Assembly: GCF_001425085.1 (NCBI RefSeq)
Contig: NZ_LMDN01000002.1
Coordinates: 124,001-188,000, forward strand
Direction: 5' to 3'
DNA: 64,000 nucleotides
Origin: Leifsonia sp. Root4
GTDB lineage: Bacteria > Actinomycetota > Actinomycetes > Actinomycetales > Microbacteriaceae
Shown: piece by piece, positions 35,851 to 47,176 of the stretch
How the letters are laid out: the number at the start of each line of letters is the position of its first letter
Position numbering within the stretch: position 1 is the first letter of the stretch
The notes under the pieces: generated by a model
The model's input: the letters and a program-made list of their open reading frames with translations, nothing else
Databases searched by the model: none
What the model was told of the DNA's origin: nothing
Translations under genes and position numbers: made by a program

Positions 35851-36642
35851 ATGGCAGGCGTGAGCACAGACACCGAGAAGCCCCGTAAGCCCCGCCCGCG
35901 CGGTCGGCACCGCGTCCGCACCGCCGTCCTCTGGGTGCTCAGCATCCTGGCGTTGCTCGTGATCGGTTTTCTGTTCTGGGCGCACTCGGTGATGATGGGC
36001 GAGCGCCCTGCCTCGCTCGAGGTGTGGGAGAACCCCGACATCGTCGTGACGTCCACCGACCACTCGGTCGTGCTCGAGCCGGCCGAGGGTGCTTCCGGAA
36101 CCGGCCTCGTGTTCATCCCGGGCGCCAAGGTCGACCCGTACGCGTACATGTACAAGCTCTCCGGCATCGTCGAGGAGACCGGCGCGACGGTCGTCATCAC
36201 CAAGCCGACGCTGAACCTCGCCTTCTTCGACACCCGGCCGCTCGACACGTTCACCGCCGATGCGCCCGACGTGGACGAGTGGTTCGTCGGAGGCCACTCC
36301 CTCGGCGGCGTGCGCGCCTGCCAGCTGGCGGATCAGCCGGATGCCGCCGACGACGGCGTGGTGGGCCTGGTGCTGTTCGGCAGCTACTGCGCCAACGACA
36401 TCAGCGATTCCGGGCTGCAGGTGCTCAGCATCAGCGGCAGCGAGGACGGCCTGAGCACGCCGGAGAAGATCGACGCGGCCGCGCACCTGCTGCCGGAGGA
36501 CGCGGTCTTCGTCGAGATCGACGGCGCGAACCACGCCGGCTTCGGCGACTACGGCCCGCAGCCGGGCGACGGCACCGCCACGATCGACAGCGCGCAGATT
36601 CAGGCGGCGATCACCGAGGCGATGGTGGCGTTCGGGCTGTAG
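35851..36642 (+). CDS. Membrane-anchored alpha/beta hydrolase
   Basis: 263 aa. A basic N-terminus and one transmembrane helix (TAVLWVLSILALLVIGFLFW, about 23-43) precede an alpha/beta hydrolase domain: TGLVFIPGAKVDP, the nucleophile motif VGGHSLGGVRA, and the His in DGANHAGFGDYG. The family is common in Actinobacteria and Firmicutes with unknown substrate, and the domain is probably outside the membrane. Start chosen at ATG 35851; GTG 35860 is possible. Confidence 0.82.
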   Translation: MAGVSTDTEKPRKPRPRGRHRVRTAVLWVLSILALLVIGFLFWAHSVMMGERPASLEVWENPDIVVTSTDHSVVLEPAEGASGTGLVFIPGAKVDPYAYMYKLSGIVEETGATVVITKPTLNLAFFDTRPLDTFTADAPDVDEWFVGGHSLGGVRACQLADQPDAADDGVVGLVLFGSYCANDISDSGLQVLSISGSEDGLSTPEKIDAAAHLLPEDAVFVEIDGANHAGFGDYGPQPGDGTATIDSAQIQAAITEAMVAFGL

Positions 36643-36660
36643 CGGCGCGGTCTGCGCCGC
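36642..36660. terminator. GC-rich hairpin between convergent genes
   Basis: Stem gcggcgc/gcgccgc with a 5-nt loop directly at the stop codon of the hydrolase and facing the DUF1905 gene. Terminator function is inferred from position. Confidence 0.5.
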
Positions 36661-36664
36661 AGCG

Positions 36665-36961
36665 CTAGAACTCGACGAGTTCCAGCGAGACCGACACGGG
36701 CGCGTCTTCCTCGAGGCCCTCGGCAACTCGCACGGCCTTCTTGATCGGCAGCCAGTGGCCACCGGTGCGAGAGTCGGGGAACACCGAGGTGCTCCACGTG
36801 GAGCCGCCGACGGTGACGCGCACCTTGACGGCGCCGAAGCCGCGCGGCATCCGGGGCACCTCGCGGATGTCGTCACTGGCCTCCCCCGGCAGGGTGACGA
36901 AGTACCACGAGGCACCCTGTGAGTCCCACTTCCAGAGTGGCGAGGTGAAGTCGAAGCGCAT
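36665..36961 (-). CDS. DUF1905 domain protein
   Basis: 98 aa. FTSPLWKWDSQGASWYFVTLP, then GFGAVKVRVTVGGSTWSTSVFP and GGHWLPIKKAVR, fit DUF1905, a small beta-barrel domain of unknown function. The whole protein is the domain. Convergent with the hydrolase; a repeat-rich gap lies upstream. Confidence 0.85.
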   Translation of the reverse strand: MRFDFTSPLWKWDSQGASWYFVTLPGEASDDIREVPRMPRGFGAVKVRVTVGGSTWSTSVFPDSRTGGHWLPIKKAVRVAEGLEEDAPVSVSLELVEF

Positions 36962-36984
36962 GGTGGGATGCTACTCCGGGGCCC

Positions 36985-37262
36985 CTCACGCCGGCTGAGC
37001 TAGGAACGAGCGAAGCCCTGATGCGGCCGGGAACCGTGTCTCGATGGCACTTGGCTTCGCGTGCGTCGCTGCTCCTTCGTCGCGGCGCCGCTCGCTCGAG
37101 CCAGCGTGAGTCTGGGCGCCGCTCGCTCGAGCCAGCGTGAGTGGGACGGCGGGGCCGGGCGCCCCCACGCCGGCTGAGCGAGGAACGAGCGAAGCCCTGA
37201 TACGGCCGAAAACTGTGCCAGCGTGAGTGGGGCGCCGCTCGCTCGAGCCAGCGTGGGTGTGG
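36985..37262. repeat. Repeat-filled intergenic gap
   Basis: The 401-bp gap before the TspO-like gene is mostly repeats. A unit containing gaggaacgagcgaagccctg occurs near 36995-37030 (as ctaggaacgag) and 37176-37206. A unit gcgccgctcgctcgagccag occurs at 37085, 37116 and 37232, each followed by cgtg. The first unit is related in sequence to palindromic family 2 (25703, 41354). Confidence 0.8.
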
Positions 37263-37362
37263 GCACCGCATCCGAACGCAACCTGAGTGCGGCCCCGAAC
37301 CCGGCGCGTAGCGTGGGTGGTGGGCCGACGCAGCGCCGTGGCCCCGACAGAGAGGATGCGTC

Positions 37363-38273
37363 ATGACCGAAGAATCTCGTACAGCCCCGACTGCCGCACC
37401 ATCCGCGGGCGCCACCGACGTGCAGCCCGACCCCGGCCGCGGCGATCTCACCCGGCAGCTCACCGTCGCCATCAGCGCCGTGATCGCCATCATCGGCTCC
37501 TTCATCGGCTCGGGCGCCGCCGGCGGAACGCCGGTCCAGGACGCTTCAGGCGGCGCGCTTGCGGCCGATGCCACACTCATCGCGCCCGGCACCGGGGCAT
37601 TCAGCATCTGGACCGTCATCTACATCGGCCTCCTCGCCTACGCCGTCTGGCAGTTCCTGCCCGCGCAGAAGCGGGCCGTCAGGCAGCGCAGACTCGGCTA
37701 CCTTGTGGCCGCATCGCTGCTGCTGAATGCGGCGTGGATCCTCAGCGTGCAGTTCGATCTGCTCGGCCTGACCGTTCCCGTGATCCTCGTGCTGCTCGCG
37801 GTGCTCGCCCGCGCCTTCGTCCTCACGATCCAGTCCCCGCCGAGCGGCATCGCCGACAGCATCATCACCGACGGCACAATCGGCCTCTACCTCGGCTGGG
37901 TCTGCGTCGCAACGGCCGCCAACATCGCCGCCGTGCTGGTTGCTGCCGGCTTCGACGGCTGGGGCATCGCCGCGGAGGTGTGGGCGGCCGTCGTCATCGT
38001 GCTCGCGGGCGTCGTCGGCATCCTGCTCGCCGTCTATGGAGGCGGCCGCATCGCGCCGATGCTCTCGCTCGTGTGGGGCCTGGTCTGGGTGGGCGTCGCA
38101 CGCCTCAGCGATGAGCCCCACTCGACGTCGACCGCGATCGCCGCGTTCGTCACTGCGGGTGCCGTCGTGCTGGTCACCGTGGTCGCACGGGTCTACGCCC
38201 AGCGCTCGCCCCTGAGCGAGTCCATGCGAGGCGAGTCCATGCGCGCAGCGCGCCCCGCCGCGCACTCCGATCG

Positions 38274-38277
<4 letters not shown>
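37363..38277 (+). CDS. TspO/MBR-like (tryptophan-rich sensory protein family) membrane protein
   Basis: 304 aa. A polar N-terminal tail (1-30) is followed by about seven hydrophobic segments. The TspO-like feature is APGTGAFSIWTVIYIGLLAY, then LGYLVAASLLLNAAWILSVQ; the full TspO Trp set is only partly visible. The family binds tetrapyrroles or similar ligands in classical TspO; function in this longer actinobacterial type is unknown. GAGAGG precedes the ATG. The C-terminus overlaps sufU by 4 bp in convergent orientation. Confidence 0.7.
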
Positions 38278-40120
<1,843 letters not shown>

Positions 40121-40265
40121 TCAGTGCGGCGCGGGGCCGGATGGCGCAATGGGGCCGCTACCGGATGGAACCGCGGCGCGCGCCGAATTGTTCCTCATAC
40201 AACGTTAGGCGACGGAGCTGGCCTCTGGCTTCGAAGCGGCCGAACGGGTGGCTTGATTTCGACAG

Positions 40266-40345
40266 CGCGACGCGCAGCGTCGCGAAAGGCGGCAGCCCCC
40301 TCCAAGGCAATCTCAGGAACTGACTGCGATGCTGGCGCGGTTTCA
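40266..40345. repeat. Hairpin repeat (copy B) between sufS and the epimerase gene
   Basis: Stem CGCGACGC/GCGTCGCG with loop gca (40266-40284), then aaaggcggcagcccc (40285-40299), then sequence related to the copy A downstream part (ggcaatctc..ggaac..gcgatgctgg). The 247-bp gap 40112-40358 holds this element and no gene. Confidence 0.75.
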
Positions 40346-40358
40346 ACGAGCAGCCGCC

Positions 40359-41222
40359 TCAGTCGTGGGTGATCGGCGTCGCGAGGTGACGCCAGCTGTG
40401 CCGCGGCTCGTAGCCGAGCACTCTGCGCGCCTTGTCGATCGAGAGCAGCGTCTCATTCGGCCCGAACTCGCGCTTCTGCGCCACGCCGGGGAACACCTCG
40501 GCGAGCAGCTCCGCGTTCGGCCGGGTCATCACGGTGTCGGCGGCGGCGATGATGAAACGGTCGAAGCCGGGCGCCGCGACATCCAGCGCCCGCAGCACCG
40601 CCTGGGCTCCGTCGCGCGCGTCGACGTAGCCCCAGAGGTTCCACTTGCGCAGCGCGGCATCCGCGTCGAACGCGGCGAAGGCGGCGTAGTCCTCCGGCTC
40701 CATCACGTTGGAGAAGCGCAGTGCGGTGATCGAGAGCTCCGGGTGCCAGCGCACGAGCTCGATCGCCAGCTGCTCCTCGAGGTGCTTGACCAGCGAGTAG
40801 ACGCTCTCCGGCCGCGCCGGGTAGTCCTCGTCGACGGGCACGTAGGGCGGCGGCACGTCGAATGGCAGCCCGAGCACCGTCTCGCTGGAGGCGTAGACGA
40901 TCCGCGTGATGCCGAGTCGCTGCGCCGCCCAGAACACGTTGAAGCTGCCGAGCATGTTGTTGTGGAAGGTCGCGACGTCGCTCGCGATCCCCGGCGCCGG
41001 AATCGCCGCCAGGTGCACCAGCGCATCGAAGCCGTCGTGGCGGTCGTTCACGCCGCTCAGCGCATCGATCACCTGCCCGAAGTCGGTGAGGTCGACCTGG
41101 ACGAAGCCCGGCCCCCGCTCACCGCGCTGGTCGAAGTTGATGACGTGGTGACCGGATGCCGCAAGCTCCCGCACAACCGTGCGGCCGAGCTTGCCTGATC
41201 CTCCTGTGACGGCAATGCGCAT
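40359..41222 (-). CDS. NAD-dependent epimerase/dehydratase (extended SDR)
   Basis: 287 aa. VTGGSGKLGRTVVREL gives the Rossmann GxxGxxG, followed by LVHLAAIP, the catalytic YSLVK and RFSNVMEP. Extended SDRs of this type act on nucleotide sugars or related substrates; the exact one is unknown. The gene stands alone between two repeat-bearing gaps. Confidence 0.88.
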   Translation of the reverse strand: MRIAVTGGSGKLGRTVVRELAASGHHVINFDQRGERGPGFVQVDLTDFGQVIDALSGVNDRHDGFDALVHLAAIPAPGIASDVATFHNNMLGSFNVFWAAQRLGITRIVYASSETVLGLPFDVPPPYVPVDEDYPARPESVYSLVKHLEEQLAIELVRWHPELSITALRFSNVMEPEDYAAFAAFDADAALRKWNLWGYVDARDGAQAVLRALDVAAPGFDRFIIAAADTVMTRPNAELLAEVFPGVAQKREFGPNETLLSIDKARRVLGYEPRHSWRHLATPITHD

Positions 41223-41242
41223 GCGTCGATCCTGTCACAGCT

Positions 41243-41557
41243 GGTTTCGACAGGCTCAACAACGGGGTTTCGACAAGCTCAACCAACGGGGTTTCGACAG
41301 GCTCAACCGGCGGAGTTCGACAGGCTCAACCAACGGGGTTCGCTCAACCCACGCTGATCGAGTATGCCGCCTGCGGCCGTATCGAGATCCCGGCGGCCTT
41401 GATCTCGATACGCTCGTTCCTCGCTACTCGATCAGCGGGGTTTCGACAGGCTCAACCAGCGGGGTTTCGACAAGCTCAACCAACGGGGTTTCGACAGGCT
41501 CAACCAGCGGGGTTTCGACAAGCTCAACCAGCGGGGTTCGCTCAACCAGCGGGGTGG
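41243..41557. repeat. Dense array of interspersed repeats
   Basis: The 345-bp gap holds about four copies of the gtttcgacaRgctcaacc family at 41243-41349, a full palindromic family 2 copy at 41354-41435, then about five more family 1 copies at 41440-41557. Separations within family 1 are only a few bases (caacgggg or cagcgggg). No gene is present. Confidence 0.9.
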
Positions 41558-41567
41558 GTGGACCGGC

Positions 41568-42296
41568 TCAGATGATGAAGTCGGGGGTGACGGCGCCGCT
41601 GGCCGAGGTGCGGAGGGCCGCGGCATCCGAACCATAGGCGGCCGTCACGAGGATCGGCATGTGGTCGGAGGTGCCGCGCGGCAGCGTCTCGACGCTCTCG
41701 ATGTCGAGGCCGACGGATGTCGCCAGATCGAAATGCCCGCGGAAGAACTTGTACCGCGTGTAGGTGCGCTTGTCGCTGAGGGTCAGGTCGTAACCGGCCT
41801 CCCGCACCTTGTTCGTCAGGTTCTCCTTGAACACGGGGTAGTTGTAATCGCCGACCATGATCGTCGGCAGCCCGGGCCCAAGCTGCCAGAGCTCGCCGAG
41901 CGCCGAGTGGATCTGGTGGCGGCGCAGCGAGTTGAGCGCGGTGAGCGGTGCCGCGTGGAAGGAGGCGACGATGAGCTCGCGCTGCCCCTCACGGTCGTAG
42001 AGCCGCGTGCCGATGAGCCGCTCGTGCGCCGGCGTGAGAATCCGGTCGTGCAACGACTTCTTGAGCGAGAAGGTGCGGGTCTCCAGGGCCTCGAAGCGGT
42101 CGTGCCGGTAGTAGACGGCCAGCCCAAGCCGGTTGCGCGTGGTGGAGTCGGCCAGCTTCAGCTCGCCGATCGCCGGCGGCATGTCCTGGGTGTCGAGTTC
42201 CTGCAGGCAGAGCACATCGACCCCGTAGCGCTCGCACAGCGCAACGAGTTCACCACTGGCGCTGTGCTTGCGCAGGTTGTAACTGATGATCTTCAC
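41568..42296 (-). CDS. Endonuclease/exonuclease/phosphatase (EEP) family protein
   Basis: 242 aa from GTG 42296. Motifs: ISYNLRKHS, CLQELD (metal-binding Glu), VASFHAAPL, MVGDYNYPVF (catalytic Asp/Asn) and GTSDHMPILV (Asp-His). The fold includes DNases, nucleases and lipid phosphatases; substrate not clear. No signal peptide. Confidence 0.88.
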   Translation of the reverse strand: MKIISYNLRKHSASGELVALCERYGVDVLCLQELDTQDMPPAIGELKLADSTTRNRLGLAVYYRHDRFEALETRTFSLKKSLHDRILTPAHERLIGTRLYDREGQRELIVASFHAAPLTALNSLRRHQIHSALGELWQLGPGLPTIMVGDYNYPVFKENLTNKVREAGYDLTLSDKRTYTRYKFFRGHFDLATSVGLDIESVETLPRGTSDHMPILVTAAYGSDAAALRTSASGAVTPDFII

Positions 42297-42363
42297 AACA
42301 CACCCATCGCCAATCGCTGAACTCCACCAGCCTAAACCTCGGCCCAGCTTCCGAGGTGCGGAC

Positions 42364-43026
42364 TCAGGGAACTCGCGGCGCGGAGCCTTCTGCGGCGCCT
42401 GCCGCGCTGGTTATGTTGGCCGCACTGTGTCTGCGCTGCGTGGCGAGCTCTTCGAGGTCTTCCATCTGCAGCAGCTGCATGCGGATCAGGCGTTCCTCCG
42501 CGTAGTTCTCACCGAGGTCGATGGGCTCCTGCTGCTCGGCCAGGGTCGACACGACGACGTCGCCGACCTCCTCCCACGCGGCCGCTCTGGCTGCTTCGAC
42601 GATGCCATTCACATAGTCGTCGTCGGTGCTCAGCTCGATGAGCTTGGCGGCCAGCCCGGAGTAGCTCTGCTCGCGCAGCTGCAGATTGCTGACATCGCTC
42701 CGACGGTAGTCGTGGTGCCCCCTCGCGAGGCCGGGGCTGTCGCGGGCGTGCCGCCGTTCCCCGCCGATGCGCAGGGCCTGATCCTGCGCCTCCTCGGCGA
42801 GCCGGGCGAGATTGGCCCGCACGACCCCCGCGTAGCGCTCGACGTCGAAATCACGGTCGCCGCGCAGGGCGCCGATGATCACCTGGTTCTTGGTCTCCAT
42901 CCGGGTCGCGTACTCGGCGAGGAGCAGCCCCTCGTCGATGGCCCGGTCCAGGGAGATCCGCTTGGGTGCGGGCAGCGCGCTCGGGTCGAACTTCGCCATC
43001 TTCCTGCGTTTGCGCCAGAGACGCAT
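42364..43026 (-). CDS. Hypothetical protein
   Basis: 220 aa, predominantly helical and charged, beginning MRLWRKRRKMAKFDPSALPA. It contains LDRAIDEGLLLAEYATRMETKNQVIIGAL and an acidic, Gln-rich C-terminal helix (MQLLQMEDLEELATQRR). No catalytic motif, signal peptide or membrane segment was recognised. AAGGAGAG precedes ATG 43026, supporting the start. It has its own promoter region and no clear operon partner. Confidence 0.65.
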   Translation of the reverse strand: MRLWRKRRKMAKFDPSALPAPKRISLDRAIDEGLLLAEYATRMETKNQVIIGALRGDRDFDVERYAGVVRANLARLAEEAQDQALRIGGERRHARDSPGLARGHHDYRRSDVSNLQLREQSYSGLAAKLIELSTDDDYVNGIVEAARAAAWEEVGDVVVSTLAEQQEPIDLGENYAEERLIRMQLLQMEDLEELATQRRHSAANITSAAGAAEGSAPRVP

Positions 43027-43103
43027 ACTCTCTCCTTCCCGGATGGATGGTGCGCCGAGCGGCGCGTGGTGTTGAGGTGAGGGGGGTGGTGGCGCGGCGA
43101 GCT

Positions 43104-43421
43104 CTAGAGCGAGCCCTGGATCTCGTTGCCTGCGGGCAGCGGGATGAGTCGGGTCACCTCGACGGGCGCGGCGAGCAGGCCGTCCAGCGCCTGGATGAGC
43201 GTGGCGACGGCCTCAGCGTCATCGTGCGCCTCGTGGTGAGCCAGCGACTCCCACTTCTCGATCATCACGAGCGTGCCGTTCGGTGCCTTGTGCAGCGCGT
43301 AGATCTCGCAGCCCGCTTCCTCGTGCGAGGCCGCGATGGCGGGCAGCAGCGCAGCGTAGACGGCGTCGAACTGGCCCTCTGCTGGGGTGAATACGGCGGT
43401 GACAACGATGGCTTCAGTCAT
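43104..43421 (-). CDS. Antibiotic biosynthesis monooxygenase-like (ABM/quinol monooxygenase) protein
   Basis: 105 aa, a single dimeric ferredoxin-like ABM domain: IVVTAVFTPAEGQFDAVYAALL, then HEEAGCEIYALHKAPNGTLVMIEKWES and a conserved His (AHHEAHDD). Cofactor-free oxygenase or heme/quinol-handling activities are known in the fold. It lies just downstream of the RecB-like helicase gene in the same direction. Confidence 0.85.
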   Translation of the reverse strand: MTEAIVVTAVFTPAEGQFDAVYAALLPAIAASHEEAGCEIYALHKAPNGTLVMIEKWESLAHHEAHDDAEAVATLIQALDGLLAAPVEVTRLIPLPAGNEIQGSL

Positions 43422-43428
43422 GATGTCT

Positions 43429-46400
43429 TCAGCCTATCGGCGGCCCGGCGAGGACGCGGTTTTCGACCGCGCTTGTCACCACAGTGCTCGTCTCCACAGC
43501 GGCATCCACGAGCCCGATGAAGGCGCTGAGCTCGGCGAGCCCGGCCGGCGTGACCGGCAGGTATTCGATCAGCTCAGGCGAGTAGAGCAGATACGCGGCC
43601 CACTTCGCCCGGGAGATCGCGACGTTGAGGCGGTTCTTCATGATCAGGAAGCCCATGCCGCGCGGCACATCGGCCGCCGACGACGCCGCGAGACTCACGA
43701 TCGCGATCGCCGCCTCCTGCCCCTGGAACTTGTCCACCGTGCCCACGCGCACCTCGCCGAGCCCGGCGGCGAGCAGCGCCTCGTGCACGAGCGCGAGCTG
43801 CGCGTTGTAGGGCGTGACCACGATCAGGTCGCGCTGTTCGAGGGGGCGCGACATCCGCTCGCCATGGCCGGATGCCGCCTCGCTCCAGGCCCGGCCGAGG
43901 GCTCCGCGCACGATCTCCACGATCGCGGCCGCCTCCTCGGCGGACTCGGTCGAGTTGCCGCTGTGTGCAACCGTCACGGCGTGCAGGCCGGGGGTGATCC
44001 CGTCGAGCCGCCGCTCGGCGGCCACCGGGTGCGCGTGCAGCGCGCCCTCGTAGCTGAGCGCCGAGACGGGTGCCGTGACGGCCGGGTGCATGCGCCGGCT
44101 CTCGGCCAGGAAGAAGCCGAACTCGGGCGGCAGCACGTCGTGCCCGGCGCTCACCCAGCCGAGTGCGGACTGGTCGACCGGCTCGGGGTGCGTGCCCTGG
44201 CTCACCTGCGGCAGCTGCTGCGGGTCGCCGAGCAGCAGCACGGTGTCGGCCGCGACACTCGCCGCGATCGTGGAGGCCAGCGAGAACTGCCCGGCCTCGT
44301 CGACGACGAGCAGGTCGAGCGATCGGCGCGGGACCCTGGCCGGGTTCGCGAAGTCCCAGGCTGTGCCGCCGACCACGAAGCCGGATGCCGCGTGTTCCAG
44401 CGCGAACAGCAGCTGGCCGTCCTTCGGCAGCGCGGTGAAGGCCGGCGGCGCGGCATCCGGCCCCGCCGCAGGCCCGGTCTTCGGCACCTTGCCGACGAGA
44501 GCCGGGTCGAGACCGGCCTCGACGACGCCGCACAGCAGGTTCTCGACGACGGCGTGTGACTGCGCGACGACGCCGATCTTGTAGCCGTGCTTGTGCACGA
44601 GCTCGGTGATGAGGTGCGCGCCGAGGTAGGTCTTGCCCGTGCCGGGCGGGCCCTGCACGGCGAGGGTGGAACGGTCGAGCGCGAGCACCGCGGCGACGAC
44701 GTCGGCAAGTTCGGGGTTGCTGTGGGTGGTCGGCGCCGCGAGGCCGACCGGTGGAACCCGTCGCAGCACGTCGACGAGCGGATCGCGCGGCCAGGCGCCT
44801 GTGCCGTCAGTGCGGCTCCCGGCATCTGCGATCTCCTGCGCCCAGTCGGCAATGGCCTGCTTCTGCGCCCCGGCCGGCGGCGGCGAGCTCGGCGTCAGCG
44901 CGACGGGGATCGTGTCGTAGGGCTCGGTGTCCTTCGGCAGTGTCTCGAGCACGAGCACGCCGCCGTCATCGTCGACGTCGAGCACCTGCACGGCGCGGGC
45001 CGAGCGGGCACCGGCATCCGCCTTCGCGTCGATCCACGGCCCGGGGAAGTCGTAGACGAGGAACGGGCCGGCCTGCTCGCCGGGCTTGATCGAGCTACCC
45101 GGCGCGATGGTGCCGTGCAGCCGGATCCAGCGCCGGTCGATGCGCTGCCGACCCTCGCGGTGCCAGTCGCGCTCGACACTGGCGCTCTCCACCACCATCA
45201 CGTCGCGGGTGTCCGCCCACTCCTCGATCGGGGCGGTGAGGCGCGCGAAGTGATCCCACCAGAAGCTCTTCTGCTCACGCTGGTGGTAGTCGAGCGCCGC
45301 GGCCGCGAACGCCGCGGCGGTCTGATCGGCCGTGCGCTGCGGGTTCAGCGGGTCCCCGGCCCGGGCCAGCAGGGCGTCGCGGAGCGGTGACGGCGCGATC
45401 TCGATGACGGCGTCGCGGTCGCCGTGCAGGGCGCCGGGCACGATGCCGGCCTCGCGCGCCCGCTCGAGCAGCCAGTCGCGCAGGGCGAGCGTCGAACGGC
45501 AGTCGTATTCGTTGTAGTCGGCGATCTCGGCGAGCTTGTGCTCGCCGGCATCCGTCTGCCCGCTCTCGATCAGGGCACGCGCATCGGCGTACTCGGTGAT
45601 GGAGTCGGCCGCGTTCGTGACGTCGCCGCCGCGCAGTTCCTCCCCCATGTAGAGCGGTTCGAGCTTCTTGATCGAGTAACTCCGGCTGCCCACCCGCAGC
45701 GCACCGCGCACGATCGGGTAGAGGTCGATGAGCACGTTGTCGCGCAGCAGCTGGTCGACGGCCTCCTCGCCGACGCCGTGCCGGGCGGCCAGGCTGAGCA
45801 GGTGGGTGCGCTCGTAGGCGGCGTAGTGGTAGATGTGCATGCCGGGGTGCGCTGCCCGGCGCTCGGCGACATAGGCGAGGAAGTCGATCAGCGCCCGGCG
45901 TTCCTCGGCGTGGTCGTGCGCCCAGAAGGTGCGGAAGGTGCGGTCGGGCTCGATCAGCCCGAACAGGTAGTCGAGGCCCCAGCGCTGTGAGCCGGTGGCA
46001 TCGCCGGATGCCTCTCCGCCCGCGGCCTCGCTGTAGAGCGGGTCGCCCTCGAAGTCGAAGAAGATGTCCCCGGCGTCGGGGGCGGGCAGGGCGGTGAGCG
46101 CCTCCGGTTTCACGACCCGATACGGCGGAACCGGGTGCGGGTCTGGCTCGATGCCGGCCACGGCCCCGGCCATGGCCTGCAGCTGCAGAGCGGCCTGGGC
46201 GCGCATGCCGGTGAGCGCGGCATCCCCGATGCCGGCGATGGGTCCGGCGGATGCCGCCAGCTCGTCGATGGTGTCGATGCCGGCCGCGGCCAACTTCTGC
46301 CGTTGCAACACGCGCATGCCGGCCACCAGCAGCACGTCGCGGTGCGCGGCGATCTCGGTCTCGCAGGTCTCGCAGTGCCCGCAGAGCGTGTAGCGGGGGT

Positions 46401-47079
46401 CGCCCCAGCGCACCGGATCGGTGTCGGCCAGGCGTTCCGCGATGATCCGCAGCAGGTGCGCGCGCCGCCGCCGGTACACCGGCAGGATGTCGGCCACCCG
46501 GTGCTCGCTGACGCTGCCGTCGCCGAGCAGCAGCTGCACGGTGTCGGCCACGGGCACGCCGATGCCCTCGAGCTGCTCGACGTAGGCGGCGAGCTGCAGC
46601 AGCGCGGTCACCTTGGCGGAGCGCGCCAGCTTGGTGTCCTGAACGAGGTAGCGTCCGTCGCTCTGGCGCACGATGAAGTCGGCGAAGCCGATGAAGGCCC
46701 CGTCGAAGAACGCGGCCTGGAAGACGACGGCGGCGCCCGCCTCGAATGCGTCCCTGGTCGCGGCGAGCGCGGCATCCAGAGCACCGTCATCGCGGAGGCT
46801 CGGCCGCTCGATCTCGACAACGCCCAACGAAACCACGCCCAACGAATCCACGCCGAGCGCGCCGTCGGCCCCGAACTTCTGCCGGTAACGCTCGAGCACG
46901 GCGGCCTCGTGGGCGTCGCCGAGCCGTCCGGCGCGCTCCAGCATCGCGTCGGACGCGCTGCTCACCGCGTCGATGCGCCCGAGCTTGGCGTCGAGGGTTC
47001 GCAGGAAGGCGAACTCGCACGCCGAGGCGGTGCTCAGATCGGAGGCGCTGGTCACCACAACGTCGTCACGCAGAAACAC
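43429..47079 (-). CDS. RecB-like nuclease (TM0106 family) fused to UPF1-like SF1 helicase
   Basis: 1216 aa from GTG 47079, chosen because AAGGAGG lies 6 nt upstream; an ATG at 47115 lacks this. The N-terminal half is a TM0106-type RecB-like nuclease (ASACEFAFLRTLDAKLGR, a Cys cluster in LCGHCETCE, FFDFEGDPL exonuclease-like motif, YNEYDCRSTLALRDWL). The C-terminal half is a superfamily 1 helicase: GPPGTGKTYLGAHL, VDEAGQFS, GDPQQLPQVS, GTVDKFQGQE and RLNVAISRAK. Probably DNA or RNA processing or repair. Such fusions are widespread in Actinobacteria. Confidence 0.9.
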   Translation of the reverse strand: MFLRDDVVVTSASDLSTASACEFAFLRTLDAKLGRIDAVSSASDAMLERAGRLGDAHEAAVLERYRQKFGADGALGVDSLGVVSLGVVEIERPSLRDDGALDAALAATRDAFEAGAAVVFQAAFFDGAFIGFADFIVRQSDGRYLVQDTKLARSAKVTALLQLAAYVEQLEGIGVPVADTVQLLLGDGSVSEHRVADILPVYRRRRAHLLRIIAERLADTDPVRWGDPRYTLCGHCETCETEIAAHRDVLLVAGMRVLQRQKLAAAGIDTIDELAASAGPIAGIGDAALTGMRAQAALQLQAMAGAVAGIEPDPHPVPPYRVVKPEALTALPAPDAGDIFFDFEGDPLYSEAAGGEASGDATGSQRWGLDYLFGLIEPDRTFRTFWAHDHAEERRALIDFLAYVAERRAAHPGMHIYHYAAYERTHLLSLAARHGVGEEAVDQLLRDNVLIDLYPIVRGALRVGSRSYSIKKLEPLYMGEELRGGDVTNAADSITEYADARALIESGQTDAGEHKLAEIADYNEYDCRSTLALRDWLLERAREAGIVPGALHGDRDAVIEIAPSPLRDALLARAGDPLNPQRTADQTAAAFAAAALDYHQREQKSFWWDHFARLTAPIEEWADTRDVMVVESASVERDWHREGRQRIDRRWIRLHGTIAPGSSIKPGEQAGPFLVYDFPGPWIDAKADAGARSARAVQVLDVDDDGGVLVLETLPKDTEPYDTIPVALTPSSPPPAGAQKQAIADWAQEIADAGSRTDGTGAWPRDPLVDVLRRVPPVGLAAPTTHSNPELADVVAAVLALDRSTLAVQGPPGTGKTYLGAHLITELVHKHGYKIGVVAQSHAVVENLLCGVVEAGLDPALVGKVPKTGPAAGPDAAPPAFTALPKDGQLLFALEHAASGFVVGGTAWDFANPARVPRRSLDLLVVDEAGQFSLASTIAASVAADTVLLLGDPQQLPQVSQGTHPEPVDQSALGWVSAGHDVLPPEFGFFLAESRRMHPAVTAPVSALSYEGALHAHPVAAERRLDGITPGLHAVTVAHSGNSTESAEEAAAIVEIVRGALGRAWSEAASGHGERMSRPLEQRDLIVVTPYNAQLALVHEALLAAGLGEVRVGTVDKFQGQEAAIAIVSLAASSAADVPRGMGFLIMKNRLNVAISRAKWAAYLLYSPELIEYLPVTPAGLAELSAFIGLVDAAVETSTVVTSAVENRVLAGPPIG

Positions 47080-47176
47080 CGGCAGCCTCCTTCGCGAGGC
47101 CACTCGGCCCCGCATTCTCGAGGCTACCGGCCCGCACCGACACCGGGCCTGAGTTCCCGGAGCGCCGCCGGTCGAG

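Noticed and set aside
41243-41557. Regular short repeats looking like a CRISPR array
   Set aside because: Spacers are only a few bases long and nearly identical, repeats are degenerate, and no cas genes are near.
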